Positions 9,195-18,709 of a stretch of DNA of 64,000 bases are shown here, one piece after another. The notes beneath the pieces are model-generated. The model was not told the origin of the DNA. It worked only from the letters and a program-made list of their open reading frames with translations, and did no database searches. Where the stretch lies: the NCBI GenBank assembly GCA_900313615.1, contig OMRP01000006.1, positions 32,796 through 96,795 of the forward strand. Direction: 5' to 3'. The translations under genes and the position numbers were made by a program. Every line of letters starts with the position of its first letter. Within the stretch, counting starts at the first letter, position 1. The stretch comes from an uncultured Prevotellaceae bacterium (GTDB taxonomy: Bacteria; Bacteroidota; Bacteroidia; Bacteroidales; Bacteroidaceae).

Positions 9195-9286
9195 GGTGGA
9201 CAAAAAATAGTATGAAAATTGAGAAATTATTAGTAAAAAAGGCCGAAAAACACATTTTGTCCACCTAATAGGTTCATTTGTCCACC
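9195..9286 (+). promoter_or_regulatory. TTTGTCCACC repeats, candidate operator of the SusCD operon
   Basis: TTTTGTCCACC (9255-9265) and TTTGTCCACC (9277-9286) form a direct repeat with a 21-bp period, two helical turns. A perfect inverted copy, GGTGGACAAAA, lies at 9195-9205. The sites sit just upstream of a TAATTTTG -7 box. This arrangement fits tandem half-sites for an AraC-type activator, most simply the one encoded immediately upstream. Confidence 0.6.
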
Positions 9287-9307
9287 ATACAAACTATGTA
9301 TTGCAAT

Positions 9308-9315
9308 TAATTTTG
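9308..9315 (+). promoter_or_regulatory. Candidate -7 element (TAATTTTG) for the susC operon
   Basis: TAATTTTG matches TAnnTTTG exactly. No good -33 TTTG at 19-20 bases upstream is seen, as expected for an activator-dependent promoter. The leader to the susC ATG would be about 93 bases. Confidence 0.5.
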
Positions 9316-9413
9316 CGGCATCATTACCTGGCGATTTGACATGTACAGTTGTCATTTTGCGTGGAATTATACAACTAATTACTAAAATATCTCTAACTTT
9401 TAAACAATTTACA

Positions 9414-12400
9414 ATGCTAAAACAAGTATTATTCTCTGTGGCGCTTTGTACATGCGTCGTAGGAGGTCTTGCTGTCAGTTCAGCTCCTGCTATGGCCTCG
9501 GAAGCGCCGAATCAGAACATCAAGGTTAGCGGTCAAGTTGTTGATACCGATGGGGAACCCCTTATAGGTGCTACCGTAAGGGTGAAAGGTTCCGATTTGG
9601 GTGTCATTACCGACCTCGATGGCAATTTCCAGGTGGATGCTCCTGCCAATTCCACCTTGGTTATTAGTTATGTGGGCTTCAAGGACAAGGAGATTGCCAT
9701 GGGCGGACGTGCCGACCTCGGCGTCATCCAGCTCGAATCCGACGCCAACATCCTCGACCAAGTGGTCGTGGTGGGTTACGGTGTGCAGAAGAAAGCCGAC
9801 CTCACCGGTTCGGTGGCCATCGTCAACGCCGAGGAAATGAAGCGTGTGTCCAACTCCAACATCTCCACCATGCTCGAAGGTAAGGTGGCAGGTGTGCAGA
9901 TCACTTCCGACGGTCAGCCCGGTGCCGACCCGGCAGTGCGTATCCGTGGTATCGGTTCGTTCGGTAGCACCGCTCCTCTCTACGTGGTCGACGGTGTGCC
10001 CATGGGTACCACCATCCGCGACTTCTCGCCCAACGACATCGAGACCATCCAGGTGCTCAAGGATGCTTCCGCCGGTGCTATCTACGGTTCGCGTGCCGCT
10101 AACGGTGTGGTCATCATCACCACCAAGAACGGTAAGAAAGACCAGCCTCTGAAGGTTGACTATAAGGGATATTTCGGTATCGACGTGATTCCCAGCAGCA
10201 CCTACGACGTGATGAACGCCGACCAGTACAGCCAGTACCTGGGACAGGCCTGCCTCAACAGCGGCACCCCGCTGGCCGCTGGCTATAGCCTCAACCCCGA
10301 GACGGGTCGTTACCAGTTCCAGGATGGCACCAACACCAATTGGTTCGACGAGGTGTTCAAGACGGGTATCCGCCAGAACCACAACATCAACCTCAGCGGT
10401 GGTAGTGCACACAGTACCTATAATATAGGTCTCGACTACTTCAGCCAGAAGGGAACGCTCGAGGGTGCCGGTCCCAACTACGACCGTTTCACCGCCCGCG
10501 TGAACAACACCATGGAGACGAAGTTCATCAACTTCCGCACCTCGCTGGTCTATTCGCACTCCAGTCAGGACGGTATGGGTCTGTCCAACGCCTCCGAGTA
10601 TGTGCAGGGCCTCTATGGCGACGTGACCAACGTGCTCCGCGGCACACTGCTCATGCAGCCCACCATCAAGGCTTACGATGAAAGCACATGGGTGCTCGAC
10701 AATGAGGTGGGTTCGGCCAGCAGCTATAACTACGATGCTTATGGCTACGGTGTGTACTACGACACCGTGCATGGCGACATCTCCGCCTCCAACCCCCTCC
10801 TGGTGAACAACCTGCTCACCCGCAACACCATCGTCGACCGTATCGTGGCCACTGGCTCCGCCGATGTCGACCTGCTCAAGATGATCGGTTTCGAGCAGAA
10901 GAACCACAAGCTCAACTACAAACTCAACCTCTCTTACAGCAAGACCTTCGCCCAGGACAAGACATGGGTGTCGGCATGGATCCAGAGCAACCGTGTGTAT
11001 CTCGACAAGACCAACGAACGATTGGATAAGAACCGCCGCACCTACTCCGACTTCCTCGTGGAGAACACTCTTACCTACGATGGCACCTTCGGGCTGCATC
11101 ACCTCAACCTCCTGGGTGGTATCACCTATGAGGAGGAGAATGCTGATATCCTGAATGCATGGGGTGTGAATTTCTCCGAGCCTTACTTCTTGCAGATCCA
11201 GAATGCAAAGAGTAGAGATGGTTCATCCACAGAAACCAAGCATGCCCTCGCTTCCTACATCGCCCGTCTTACCTACGACTACGATGGCAAGTACCTGCTC
11301 TCGGCCATCATCCGTCGCGATGGTAGCTCGCGCCTCTCCAAGGACATCCGCTGGGGCACCTTCCCCTCCGTCTCCGTGGGTTGGCGTTTCGACAAGGAGA
11401 GCTTCTTCCCCTTCGACCACAATCTCATCAATATGTTCAAGGTGCGCGGTAGCTACGGTGAGCTCGGTAACGAGAACATCGGTGAGTATCAGTTCCAGAC
11501 CACCATGGCTCGCAACAACATGACCTACAGCTTCGGCAACACCCCCATCACGGGTTCCGCCATCTCCACCTTCGTCAACGAGAAGATTGCCTGGGAGAAA
11601 AAGAAGACCATGAACGTGGGTATCGACCTCGCTCTCTGGAACAACCGCTTGGAGTTCACCGCAGAATGGTATAAGAACATCTCCACCGACCTGCTCTACA
11701 ATGTGCCCGTGCCTGCCAACGCCGGTGTGGCCAACACATCCGTCACCATGAACGCCGCAGAGATGGAGAACAGCGGTTTCGAGTTCTCGGCTACTTATCG
11801 CAACCACGACCATGCATTGAAATATGACATCAGCGCCAACCTGAGCACCCTGAAGAACAAGGTCACCTCGCTCGGCTTCGGCACCGATTCTTACATCACT
11901 GGTGCATACGCCACTTACGTGGGCGAGGAAGTGGGTCAGTTCTATGGATGGAAATACAAAGGTATCGCCCGCACACAGGCCGATCTCGACGACCATATCA
12001 ACGCCAAAGGCAACCATGTCGTCCAGCCTGGTGCCAACGTGGGTGACTGCCTCTACGAGGATGTCAACAACGATGGTATCATCAATGGTGACGACCAAGT
12101 GGTGCTCGGCAGCGGTCTGCCCAAGGTCAACTTCGGTCTGAGCGCACACCTCGAATACAAGAACTTCGACCTGAGCATCTCCACCTTCGGCGCACTCAAC
12201 TACCATGTGTCCGACGATATCTACAACAGCCTCAACTCCTGCTACGGCCCTGGCAACAAGGATGTGGCCATGCTCGATGCCAACCGCTGGTCCGAGGATG
12301 GGCTGACCTACCTCTCCGGCGTGCCCCGCACCTACTATAACACCGATCAAGGGTCAGGTGCCACCATGGCGTGGAACGACCTCTTCAGCGACCGTAAGAT

Positions 12401-12641
12401 CCAGAACGCAGCCTATTGGAAGATTGCCAACATCGAGTTGGGTTACAACATCCCCAACAGCGTGTTCAAGGGTGTCATCACCGGTGCTCGTATCTACGTG
12501 TCGGCACAGAACCTCTACACCTTCACCGGCTACAAGGGATACAACGTCGACTATGCCGGCGGCACCTTCACCCCGGGTTACAACTTCTGCTCGTACCCCA
12601 GCGCCCGCAGCTTCATGGCTGGTATCCTCTTCTCGTTCTAA
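9414..12641 (+). CDS. susC: SusC/RagA-family TonB-linked outer-membrane transporter
   Basis: A 1,075-residue outer-membrane beta-barrel importer. Start 9414 gives the signal peptide MLKQVLFSVALCTCVVGGLA. Residues 38-118 are the carboxypeptidase-regulatory-like domain (VSGQVVDTDGEPLIGATVRV), then the SusC signature region and the TonB plug (VVVVGYGVQKKADLTGSV, IYGSRAANGVVIITTK), then the barrel to a C-terminal aromatic residue (MAGILFSF). It pairs with the SusD 39 bases downstream to bind and import oligosaccharides in a pedal-bin complex. The enzymes that follow (GH43, GH51, GH43) point to arabino-oligosaccharides as cargo. Codon use is strikingly C/G-ending compared with the neighbouring regulator. 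Confidence 0.96.
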   Translation: MLKQVLFSVALCTCVVGGLAVSSAPAMASEAPNQNIKVSGQVVDTDGEPLIGATVRVKGSDLGVITDLDGNFQVDAPANSTLVISYVGFKDKEIAMGGRADLGVIQLESDANILDQVVVVGYGVQKKADLTGSVAIVNAEEMKRVSNSNISTMLEGKVAGVQITSDGQPGADPAVRIRGIGSFGSTAPLYVVDGVPMGTTIRDFSPNDIETIQVLKDASAGAIYGSRAANGVVIITTKNGKKDQPLKVDYKGYFGIDVIPSSTYDVMNADQYSQYLGQACLNSGTPLAAGYSLNPETGRYQFQDGTNTNWFDEVFKTGIRQNHNINLSGGSAHSTYNIGLDYFSQKGTLEGAGPNYDRFTARVNNTMETKFINFRTSLVYSHSSQDGMGLSNASEYVQGLYGDVTNVLRGTLLMQPTIKAYDESTWVLDNEVGSASSYNYDAYGYGVYYDTVHGDISASNPLLVNNLLTRNTIVDRIVATGSADVDLLKMIGFEQKNHKLNYKLNLSYSKTFAQDKTWVSAWIQSNRVYLDKTNERLDKNRRTYSDFLVENTLTYDGTFGLHHLNLLGGITYEEENADILNAWGVNFSEPYFLQIQNAKSRDGSSTETKHALASYIARLTYDYDGKYLLSAIIRRDGSSRLSKDIRWGTFPSVSVGWRFDKESFFPFDHNLINMFKVRGSYGELGNENIGEYQFQTTMARNNMTYSFGNTPITGSAISTFVNEKIAWEKKKTMNVGIDLALWNNRLEFTAEWYKNISTDLLYNVPVPANAGVANTSVTMNAAEMENSGFEFSATYRNHDHALKYDISANLSTLKNKVTSLGFGTDSYITGAYATYVGEEVGQFYGWKYKGIARTQADLDDHINAKGNHVVQPGANVGDCLYEDVNNDGIINGDDQVVLGSGLPKVNFGLSAHLEYKNFDLSISTFGALNYHVSDDIYNSLNSCYGPGNKDVAMLDANRWSEDGLTYLSGVPRTYYNTDQGSGATMAWNDLFSDRKIQNAAYWKIANIELGYNIPNSVFKGVITGARIYVSAQNLYTFTGYKGYNVDYAGGTFTPGYNFCSYPSARSFMAGILFSF

Positions 12642-12680
12642 TGGTATCGAATAATGACAAATCAGAAGAAATCAATCAAT

Positions 12681-14468
12681 ATGAAACTACATAAAATCTT
12701 TCTTGCCCTGATCCTGGGCCTCGGCATGATGACCTCATGCGAAGATAAGTTGGATATCACCAACCCCAACCAGCAGACATCAGGGACCTTCGGCTATACA
12801 GCCAATGATCTGGAGGAGAGCGTGATAGCCTGCTACAACCACATCCGTATGGAGGGAACCTACGCCCGCGTGGGTTACAATATCGACGTGATGCGCGGTG
12901 ATGAGGCTTGGAACGCCTCACAGGTTTGGTACAGGCCCTTCGACGACCTCAACGAACCCATCACCGATGAAATCGGCCAGTGGTCGTGGCGCGACTGGTA
13001 CTATACCATCAATGTGTGCAACTTCGTGCTCTCACGCTGCGAAGGCGACAACGCCTCGCTCTCACAGCAGATGCAACGCATCAAGGGACAGGCCCTCTTC
13101 ATCCGTGGCCTGGCCTACTACAACCTCTCCAATTATTACCAGAATCCCGCACTCATCACCGACTACGGACAGTACTCCTCACTCGACGGACTTTACATTT
13201 CCAACCATGAGGAGGGCGAAGAGAATGGCTTCGCACAGTACGACCGCGTGCTCGACCAGGTGGAGGCCGACTTCGCCGAGGCTATGACCCTGCTTCCCTC
13301 GCGTGATGAGGGTGGCCAGTGGGCCAAGGGACGTGCCACCTGTGGCGCCGCCGCCGGCTTCTATGCCCGTGCACTCATGCAGCGTCATAAGTACAGCGAG
13401 GCACTCACCGTGCTCAAGGACATCATCAACAAGCGCTATGGCTCTTATAAGCTGATGGCCAACTATGGCGACAACTTCCGTGAGGGGCCTGCTTACGAGA
13501 ACAACGACGAGAGCCTCTTCGAGGTGCAGTTCCTCGACCTCGCCTCACAAGGCACCGACGATGAGTGGACACCCGTGAACACCAGTGCCAACGCCACACA
13601 GGGACATGCCATCGAGAGCAACTTCGGTCCGGGTAACTATGGCGGTTGGGCCGATATCTCGGCTTCGCCCTGGCTCTACAACCTGTTCAAGGCCGAGCGC
13701 ACCACCAGCAATGGCCTCGACCCGCGTCTCTATTGGACCATCGGTACCTACGAAGCCGAATGGGAAGGATTCGAGTATGGCAACAAGTGCTATACGGAGA
13801 ATATGACTCCCACCGAATATGTGGTGACCAACAACAGCTACGGTGGTCTGCCCATCGCCAAGAACACCAACCTGCGCACGGGTATGTACGACAAGGTGGT
13901 GACCGGTCTGCACTGCGGTATCAACCTGCGACTGATGCGCTACTCCGACGTGCTGCTGCGCGCCGCAGAGTGCGAGAACGAGGTGAACGGACCCACCCAG
14001 CAGGCCATCGACTGGATCAACCAGGTGCGCAACCGTGCCGGTCTGGCCAACCTGAAACTCTCCGACTTCACCTCCAAGGACAAGCTGTTCGAACAGATCG
14101 CCAACGTGGAGCGTCCGAAAGAGTTCGGTTGTGAGTACGGACGTGGCTTCGACCTCCTCCGCTGGGGTTTCTTCTACAGCGCCGACCGCCTGCAGCAACT
14201 CAAGGAGCACGGAGCGTTCAATTTCTGGACTAAAGCAGACTATGAAAGCGGTGTTTACACCTACACCCCGAAAGATGCTGTCGATTATGCCACATGCAGC
14301 AAGAGTTCCTACGACTCCTTCCTGCCCGGTCATGAGTACCTGCCTATCTTCCAGAACACACTCAACGACAACCCCAACCTGACGGGTAACTCGGCCAACT
14401 ATGATACCGACAACTCGTCTTACTTCTCACAGAAAGGGTGGACTGTTCATCCTGTGGTGAACCTGTAA
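12681..14468 (+). CDS. susD: SusD/RagB-family surface glycan-binding lipoprotein
   Basis: 595 aa. The start at 12681 is preferred over the ATG at 12654 because it gives a compact lipoprotein signal (MKLHKIFLALILGLGMMTSC) with the acylated cysteine at about residue 20. The protein shows the SusD N-terminal helices (TSGTFGYTANDLEESVIACY), TPR-like helical scaffold (GQALFIRGLAYYNLSNYYQN), and the C-terminal half with LRYSDVLLRAAECENEVN-type and DWINQVRNRAGL motifs found across the family. SusD caps the SusC barrel and selects the glycan. It lies between SusC and a repeat-containing lipoprotein in one operon. Confidence 0.96.
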   Translation: MKLHKIFLALILGLGMMTSCEDKLDITNPNQQTSGTFGYTANDLEESVIACYNHIRMEGTYARVGYNIDVMRGDEAWNASQVWYRPFDDLNEPITDEIGQWSWRDWYYTINVCNFVLSRCEGDNASLSQQMQRIKGQALFIRGLAYYNLSNYYQNPALITDYGQYSSLDGLYISNHEEGEENGFAQYDRVLDQVEADFAEAMTLLPSRDEGGQWAKGRATCGAAAGFYARALMQRHKYSEALTVLKDIINKRYGSYKLMANYGDNFREGPAYENNDESLFEVQFLDLASQGTDDEWTPVNTSANATQGHAIESNFGPGNYGGWADISASPWLYNLFKAERTTSNGLDPRLYWTIGTYEAEWEGFEYGNKCYTENMTPTEYVVTNNSYGGLPIAKNTNLRTGMYDKVVTGLHCGINLRLMRYSDVLLRAAECENEVNGPTQQAIDWINQVRNRAGLANLKLSDFTSKDKLFEQIANVERPKEFGCEYGRGFDLLRWGFFYSADRLQQLKEHGAFNFWTKADYESGVYTYTPKDAVDYATCSKSSYDSFLPGHEYLPIFQNTLNDNPNLTGNSANYDTDNSSYFSQKGWTVHPVVNL

Positions 14469-14499
14469 TACAAAGAACAAACATTAAAGAAATAAGACT

Positions 14500-16428
14500 A
14501 TGAGACATCTCAATAAATTGGCATCCGTATTCTGCGGCGCGGCTCTTGGCCTGATGTCGCTGACGGGTTGCGAGGGAGGCGACCTTTACAACGTAGGTTC
14601 TCCCGACTGGCTGGCCGATGCCATCGCCGAGGCGAACGCCAACAAGGGCGAAGAAGTGCTCGAAGGCATGATGGAAGATGTGTACACCATCGGCAATACC
14701 GACTATTCCTCTGGATGGTGGCAGGCTTTCTCCAAATACTATGTGGTGCCCGACGGGCAGAAGTGGAACGCACAGTTCCTGCTCAACATCAAACCCGACG
14801 ACCAGGTGTATTACCATAATTTTGCCATGATTATCTGTAATGATGCCGATCGTGGTTCTGCAGAATATAAGGAGTATGGAGCCATCCGCTTCGACCTCAC
14901 GGGCGACTCCGTGGTCTATAACTCGCAGTGGGGCAGCGACTTCTATAAGCTCCCCTTCAAATTCGCGATGAGTACCTCGATGCAGGATCCTAACGCCGAT
15001 GAAACAGGCTTGCAGAAATTGGCGGGCGCTGTCACTATCACCGTCGACCGTTCCGACGCTTCCAAGTTCTACGTCAAGTACACCAATGGCACGGTGACCA
15101 GGACCTATGAGCAACCCTACCCATTGGGCAACCTCAATGCCGATGTGTCAAACACCAATATCCGTTGCTTCATCGTGCCCGAGGGTTCGTTCATCAACTT
15201 CCTCTCCACCAATATCGAACCCATTGGTGGCCTGACCTCTGCCGAGGATAAGCAGCCTATCTCGATGACCATTAAGGGCGCTCCCAAGAAGGTGCTCCTC
15301 GGTACTGACCTTGCTACGGCCATGGCCAACGTTACCGCTGAGGTGCAGTTCGAACAAGAGGTGACGAAGACGGTAACTGCCGCCGATGTGATTATCCAGG
15401 CCGTCCCCGACATGAACACTCTCGGAAAGAAGACCCTCGTGGTGGTCTACAACAAGACCTATAAGGGTGAGAACTGTGCCACACCTATCGTTGCGACGAT
15501 AGAGTTCGAGGTGGTCGACAAGATGTACACCTGCATCGGTGCTGCAGACAACTCCGACCCATTCTGGGGTGCTCATTCCGACAATATCAAGGTTGGCCCG
15601 AACGAGACCTTTGTCACTACCTTCACCAACTACACCAACGGCGGCTCCAATTGGAACAACTTCTTGGTGGTGCTCTGCAAGGCCGACAATTCCGAATATG
15701 CTGTGCTCCGTGCCGACAACTACGGATGGGGGGATGGCTATGGAACTTGTACTCCGAGTGGTGGACAGAGTGACTGGGCTGCATGGCTCGCTGCCATGGA
15801 TGGCGCCAAGGTGACCACCTACGTGACTAACAATGGTAATGGTACAGCCGACGTGAAGGCTGTGATGGAAGGCACCGATGGAAATACCTATGTGCAGGAA
15901 TACAATGGTGTCTCTGTCAGCGATCCCAATGACTTCTACTTCCGCTTCACTGTCGATGGTTGTCACCTCGAGTTCGACAATGTGATAGGTGCAGAAGACA
16001 ACAGCACTGCTTTCTGGAATGCTCATTCGCAGATGTTCAAAGTGCCTGCTGGTCAGACCTATACCACGCGCATCAAGAACTTCACCAGTGGTGCCTCCAA
16101 CTGGAACAACTTCGTGGTGGTACTCACCAGAGCCGACAATTCCGAATATGCTGTGGTTCGTGCCGACAACTACGGATGGGGCGATTGCTATGGAGCATGT
16201 ACTCCGAGTGGAGGTCAAGCTGACTGGGCTGCGTGGCTCGCTGCCATGGACGAGGCTATGGTTACCGTTTCTGTCACCAACAACGGAGGTAGCACAGATG
16301 TGCATTGTGTGATGGTGGGCAATGATGGCAACACCTATGTGCAAGACTACATGGGTATCGGTCCCATCGACGGTTCCGACCTCTTCTTCCGCTTCACCGT
16401 TGACAATAGCCACTTGGTATTTGAATAA
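14500..16428 (+). CDS. SusE-like surface lipoprotein with three related binding-type domains
   Basis: 642 aa with a lipoprotein signal (cysteine in LMSLTGCEGG at about residue 24). Directly downstream of SusD, the position of SusE/F-type surface glycan-binding proteins. Domain A lies at about 45-200, a beta-sandwich linker with the YNKTYKGEN strand at about 255-340, domain B at about 343-490 and domain C at about 492-642. B and C are a recent tandem duplication: both contain SNWNNF, ADNSEYAV, RADNYGWGD, TPSGGQ and DWAAWLAAMD, and they also match at the nucleotide level (15650-15800 against 16100-16250). Domain A is a distant copy (SSGWWQAFSKYYVVPDGQ). The exposed Trp/Tyr residues suggest carbohydrate binding, which is inferred. 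No catalytic residues are recognised. A terminator follows. Confidence 0.75.
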   Translation: MRHLNKLASVFCGAALGLMSLTGCEGGDLYNVGSPDWLADAIAEANANKGEEVLEGMMEDVYTIGNTDYSSGWWQAFSKYYVVPDGQKWNAQFLLNIKPDDQVYYHNFAMIICNDADRGSAEYKEYGAIRFDLTGDSVVYNSQWGSDFYKLPFKFAMSTSMQDPNADETGLQKLAGAVTITVDRSDASKFYVKYTNGTVTRTYEQPYPLGNLNADVSNTNIRCFIVPEGSFINFLSTNIEPIGGLTSAEDKQPISMTIKGAPKKVLLGTDLATAMANVTAEVQFEQEVTKTVTAADVIIQAVPDMNTLGKKTLVVVYNKTYKGENCATPIVATIEFEVVDKMYTCIGAADNSDPFWGAHSDNIKVGPNETFVTTFTNYTNGGSNWNNFLVVLCKADNSEYAVLRADNYGWGDGYGTCTPSGGQSDWAAWLAAMDGAKVTTYVTNNGNGTADVKAVMEGTDGNTYVQEYNGVSVSDPNDFYFRFTVDGCHLEFDNVIGAEDNSTAFWNAHSQMFKVPAGQTYTTRIKNFTSGASNWNNFVVVLTRADNSEYAVVRADNYGWGDCYGACTPSGGQADWAAWLAAMDEAMVTVSVTNNGGSTDVHCVMVGNDGNTYVQDYMGIGPIDGSDLFFRFTVDNSHLVFE

Positions 16429-16471
16429 GACTCTTTAGATATTCTTTAATTGAAATTCATCATTCATCGAG

Positions 16472-16505
16472 CGGGGGAGCCGCCTTGTGCGACTTCCCCG
16501 TTTTT
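16472..16505 (+). terminator. Terminator after the SusE-like gene
   Basis: Stem CGGGGGAG (16472-16479) pairs with CTTCCCCG (16493-16500) with one G-T, followed by five T. It could reduce read-through from susCDE into the enzyme genes. Confidence 0.75.
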
Positions 16506-16555
16506 CCAAAAACAAACTATTTCTGACCAAAGTGTCTTCTTTATATATAATCAAT

Positions 16556-18547
16556 ATGAAATACTTATCTAAACTGTTCTTTATACTGAGCCTAGGCGTT
16601 CTTGTTGTGGCCTGTGGTGACGACGATGACGATATGGGCGGTGGCGGAGGCGGTTCTTCCACTTCTCTTTCGGTGTCTACGCCATCGGTGTCGAACATCA
16701 CCGACAATTCGGCCATTGTCTCGCTGTCTGCCTCGGGCTCGGGCATTATCAGCCGTGGTGTGTGTTACAGCACCTCGCCCAATCCCACTATCAACGACAA
16801 CAAGGTGGCGGGTTCTGGAAAGGATATGACCATTACCATCTCTGGGCTCTCTGCCGGTACCACCTATCATGTGCGCGGATATGCTCAGACCAATTCCAAT
16901 GTGCAATATTCCAGTGATGTGACATTCACCACAACGAAAGGTGGCGACGACGTGGATGAAGATAGGGTATGGTGGCCCAAGGACCTCAAGCGTGTCAGTG
17001 TGCACGACCCCAGCGTGGTGTGGGACCCTTCCAGCAGTTCGTACTATATCTTCGGCTCCCACAGGGGCGTGGCCAAATCGTCCAATCTGATGTCGTGGAA
17101 CGCCGTCACCGTCAATTGGGCCACAGCCAGTAGTGCGAATGCCGCCAACAATGTGGCGTTCACCACACCAGCCGTGAAGAAGGTGAAGAAAGGTGGCGAG
17201 TATGTCGACTTCCCGGCCTTCGACGCCATGGCATGGTCGAAGCGTGGCAATGCCAGTTACAACATCGACGGAAACCTCTGGGCACCGGATGTCATCTACA
17301 ACAAGTCGATGGGCAAATGGTGTATGTATATGAGTATCAACGGCGACAACTGGTACTCCAGCATCGTGCTGCTCACCTCCGACAATATTGCTGGTCCTTA
17401 TCGTTACCAAGGTCCTGTGGTTATCAGCGGTTTCCATACGGGCAATGCCTATAAGGATACCGACCTCGAACTGGTGCTGGGCACTCAGGCCTCGTTGCCA
17501 TCACGTTATATGGCTCCTTGGGCTTCCACCGGCAAACCGAGCTATCCCAACTGTATCGACCCCTGCGTGTTCTACGACGAACAAGGCAACCTGTGGATGT
17601 CGTATGGCTCGTGGAGTGGTGGCATCTTCATGCTCGAACTGGATGAGGACACGGGTCTCCGTGACTACGATGTGACCTATGACACGAACCAGGCTAGCGA
17701 TGCCTATTTCGGCAAGAAGATTGCTGGAGGTTATTATGTGTCGGGCGAAGCGAGTTACATCGAGTATATCGGTGGCTACTACTTTCTGTTCATGACCTAT
17801 GGCGGTCTGGCAGCCGGTGGCAATCCCTCCGACTATAACAATGGTGGCTATCAGATACGTGTGTTCCGTTCGCAAAACCCAGATGGACCCTATGTGGATA
17901 GCAAGAATGGTTCTGCATTGTTCAATGGATACTATTTAAACTTCGGCCCAAAGGAAAACGACAATTTCCGCGGTGTGAACATTTTTGGTGCCTATGGTGA
18001 ATGGGGCAACCAGACGAAAGGCAACTATTCAGAGCGCTCGCAAGGACACAATTCTATCATTGCTGCTGAAGACGGACGTACCTATTTGGTCTATCATACC
18101 CGTTTCCAGAACTTGGGCGAGGGACATGAGGTGCGTGTGCACCAAGTGTTCCAGAACGAGGAAGGATGGCTGGTTGCCGCACCGTTTGAATATACCGGCG
18201 AGACGGCTAAGAGCGCACAGATAGGTAAGAAACAACTGGTGGCTACGAGCAAGATTCCTGGCAAGTACAAGTTGCTGGTACATAACTACAAACTTGACCA
18301 TACCGCCAAGGCTCTGTCTACTCCTGTGGAGATTGAGCTCGAATCCAATGGCAACATCTCCGGGGCATACAGTGGTAAGTGGTCGGTCAAGGAGGGTACG
18401 TCTTACGTCACCATCAACATCGGCGATGAGTACAAAGGCGTGATGATTGAACAGACCTTGGAACCCAAGAACGATGTTGTGCCCTGCTTCACGGCACTGC
18501 GAAGCCTGTCAGGTGTCACCATCTGGGGATACCGTTACGCCGACTGA
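16556..18547 (+). CDS. Glycoside hydrolase family 43 lipoprotein with C-terminal lipocalin-like domain (endo-arabinanase type)
   Basis: 663 aa; start 16556 gives a lipoprotein signal (MKYLSKLFFILSLGVLVVAC) followed by an acidic and glycine-rich linker (GDDDDDMGGGGGG), typical of surface-exposed lipoproteins. A fibronectin-like domain (about 35-130) precedes a five-bladed GH43 propeller (about 140-520) with the three acidic residues: base D151 in HDPSVVW, D335 in NCIDPCVFY, acid E398 in SGEASYIEY. The last 130 residues (KYKLLVHNYKLDHTAKAL to VTIWGYRYAD) match the lipocalin-like C-terminal domain of extracellular alpha-1,5-L-arabinanases. Expected role: cutting arabinan at the cell surface into oligosaccharides for SusCD. 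A weak promoter (TATTTCTG, 16518) may lie after the preceding terminator. Confidence 0.88.
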   Translation: MKYLSKLFFILSLGVLVVACGDDDDDMGGGGGGSSTSLSVSTPSVSNITDNSAIVSLSASGSGIISRGVCYSTSPNPTINDNKVAGSGKDMTITISGLSAGTTYHVRGYAQTNSNVQYSSDVTFTTTKGGDDVDEDRVWWPKDLKRVSVHDPSVVWDPSSSSYYIFGSHRGVAKSSNLMSWNAVTVNWATASSANAANNVAFTTPAVKKVKKGGEYVDFPAFDAMAWSKRGNASYNIDGNLWAPDVIYNKSMGKWCMYMSINGDNWYSSIVLLTSDNIAGPYRYQGPVVISGFHTGNAYKDTDLELVLGTQASLPSRYMAPWASTGKPSYPNCIDPCVFYDEQGNLWMSYGSWSGGIFMLELDEDTGLRDYDVTYDTNQASDAYFGKKIAGGYYVSGEASYIEYIGGYYFLFMTYGGLAAGGNPSDYNNGGYQIRVFRSQNPDGPYVDSKNGSALFNGYYLNFGPKENDNFRGVNIFGAYGEWGNQTKGNYSERSQGHNSIIAAEDGRTYLVYHTRFQNLGEGHEVRVHQVFQNEEGWLVAAPFEYTGETAKSAQIGKKQLVATSKIPGKYKLLVHNYKLDHTAKALSTPVEIELESNGNISGAYSGKWSVKEGTSYVTINIGDEYKGVMIEQTLEPKNDVVPCFTALRSLSGVTIWGYRYAD

Positions 18548-18558
18548 TGGCAATTTAG

Positions 18559-18607
18559 TCCGGCTGGACTGACAATAGGTTGTCTAGCCGGATTTCCTTT
18601 TTTTCCC
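18559..18607 (+). terminator. Rho-independent terminator after the first GH43
   Basis: TCCGGCTGGAC (18559-18569) pairs with GTCTAGCCGGA (18582-18592), 11 bp with one G-T, followed by a T-rich run to 18607. Confidence 0.85.
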
Positions 18608-18658
18608 GATCGGATGTCCATCGGGTTGTAATCCTTTTTTTGTATCAACTATGTCATT

Positions 18659-18690
18659 CCCCTTCTTCACGATAGAGGGGGTAAGGGGGT
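18659..18690. repeat. Degenerate G/C-rich repeat upstream of the GH51 gene
   Basis: CCCCTTCTTCACGATAGAGG followed by GGGTAAGGGGGT resembles a diverged copy of the dispersed palindromic repeat and ends 20 bases before the GH51 start. Confidence 0.45.
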
Positions 18691-18709
18691 GACATGTAAA
18701 ATGAACCTC

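Noticed and set aside
9480-11102. 540-codon open frame opposite susC
   Set aside because: Shadow of SusC, caused by its strong C/G third-position preference.
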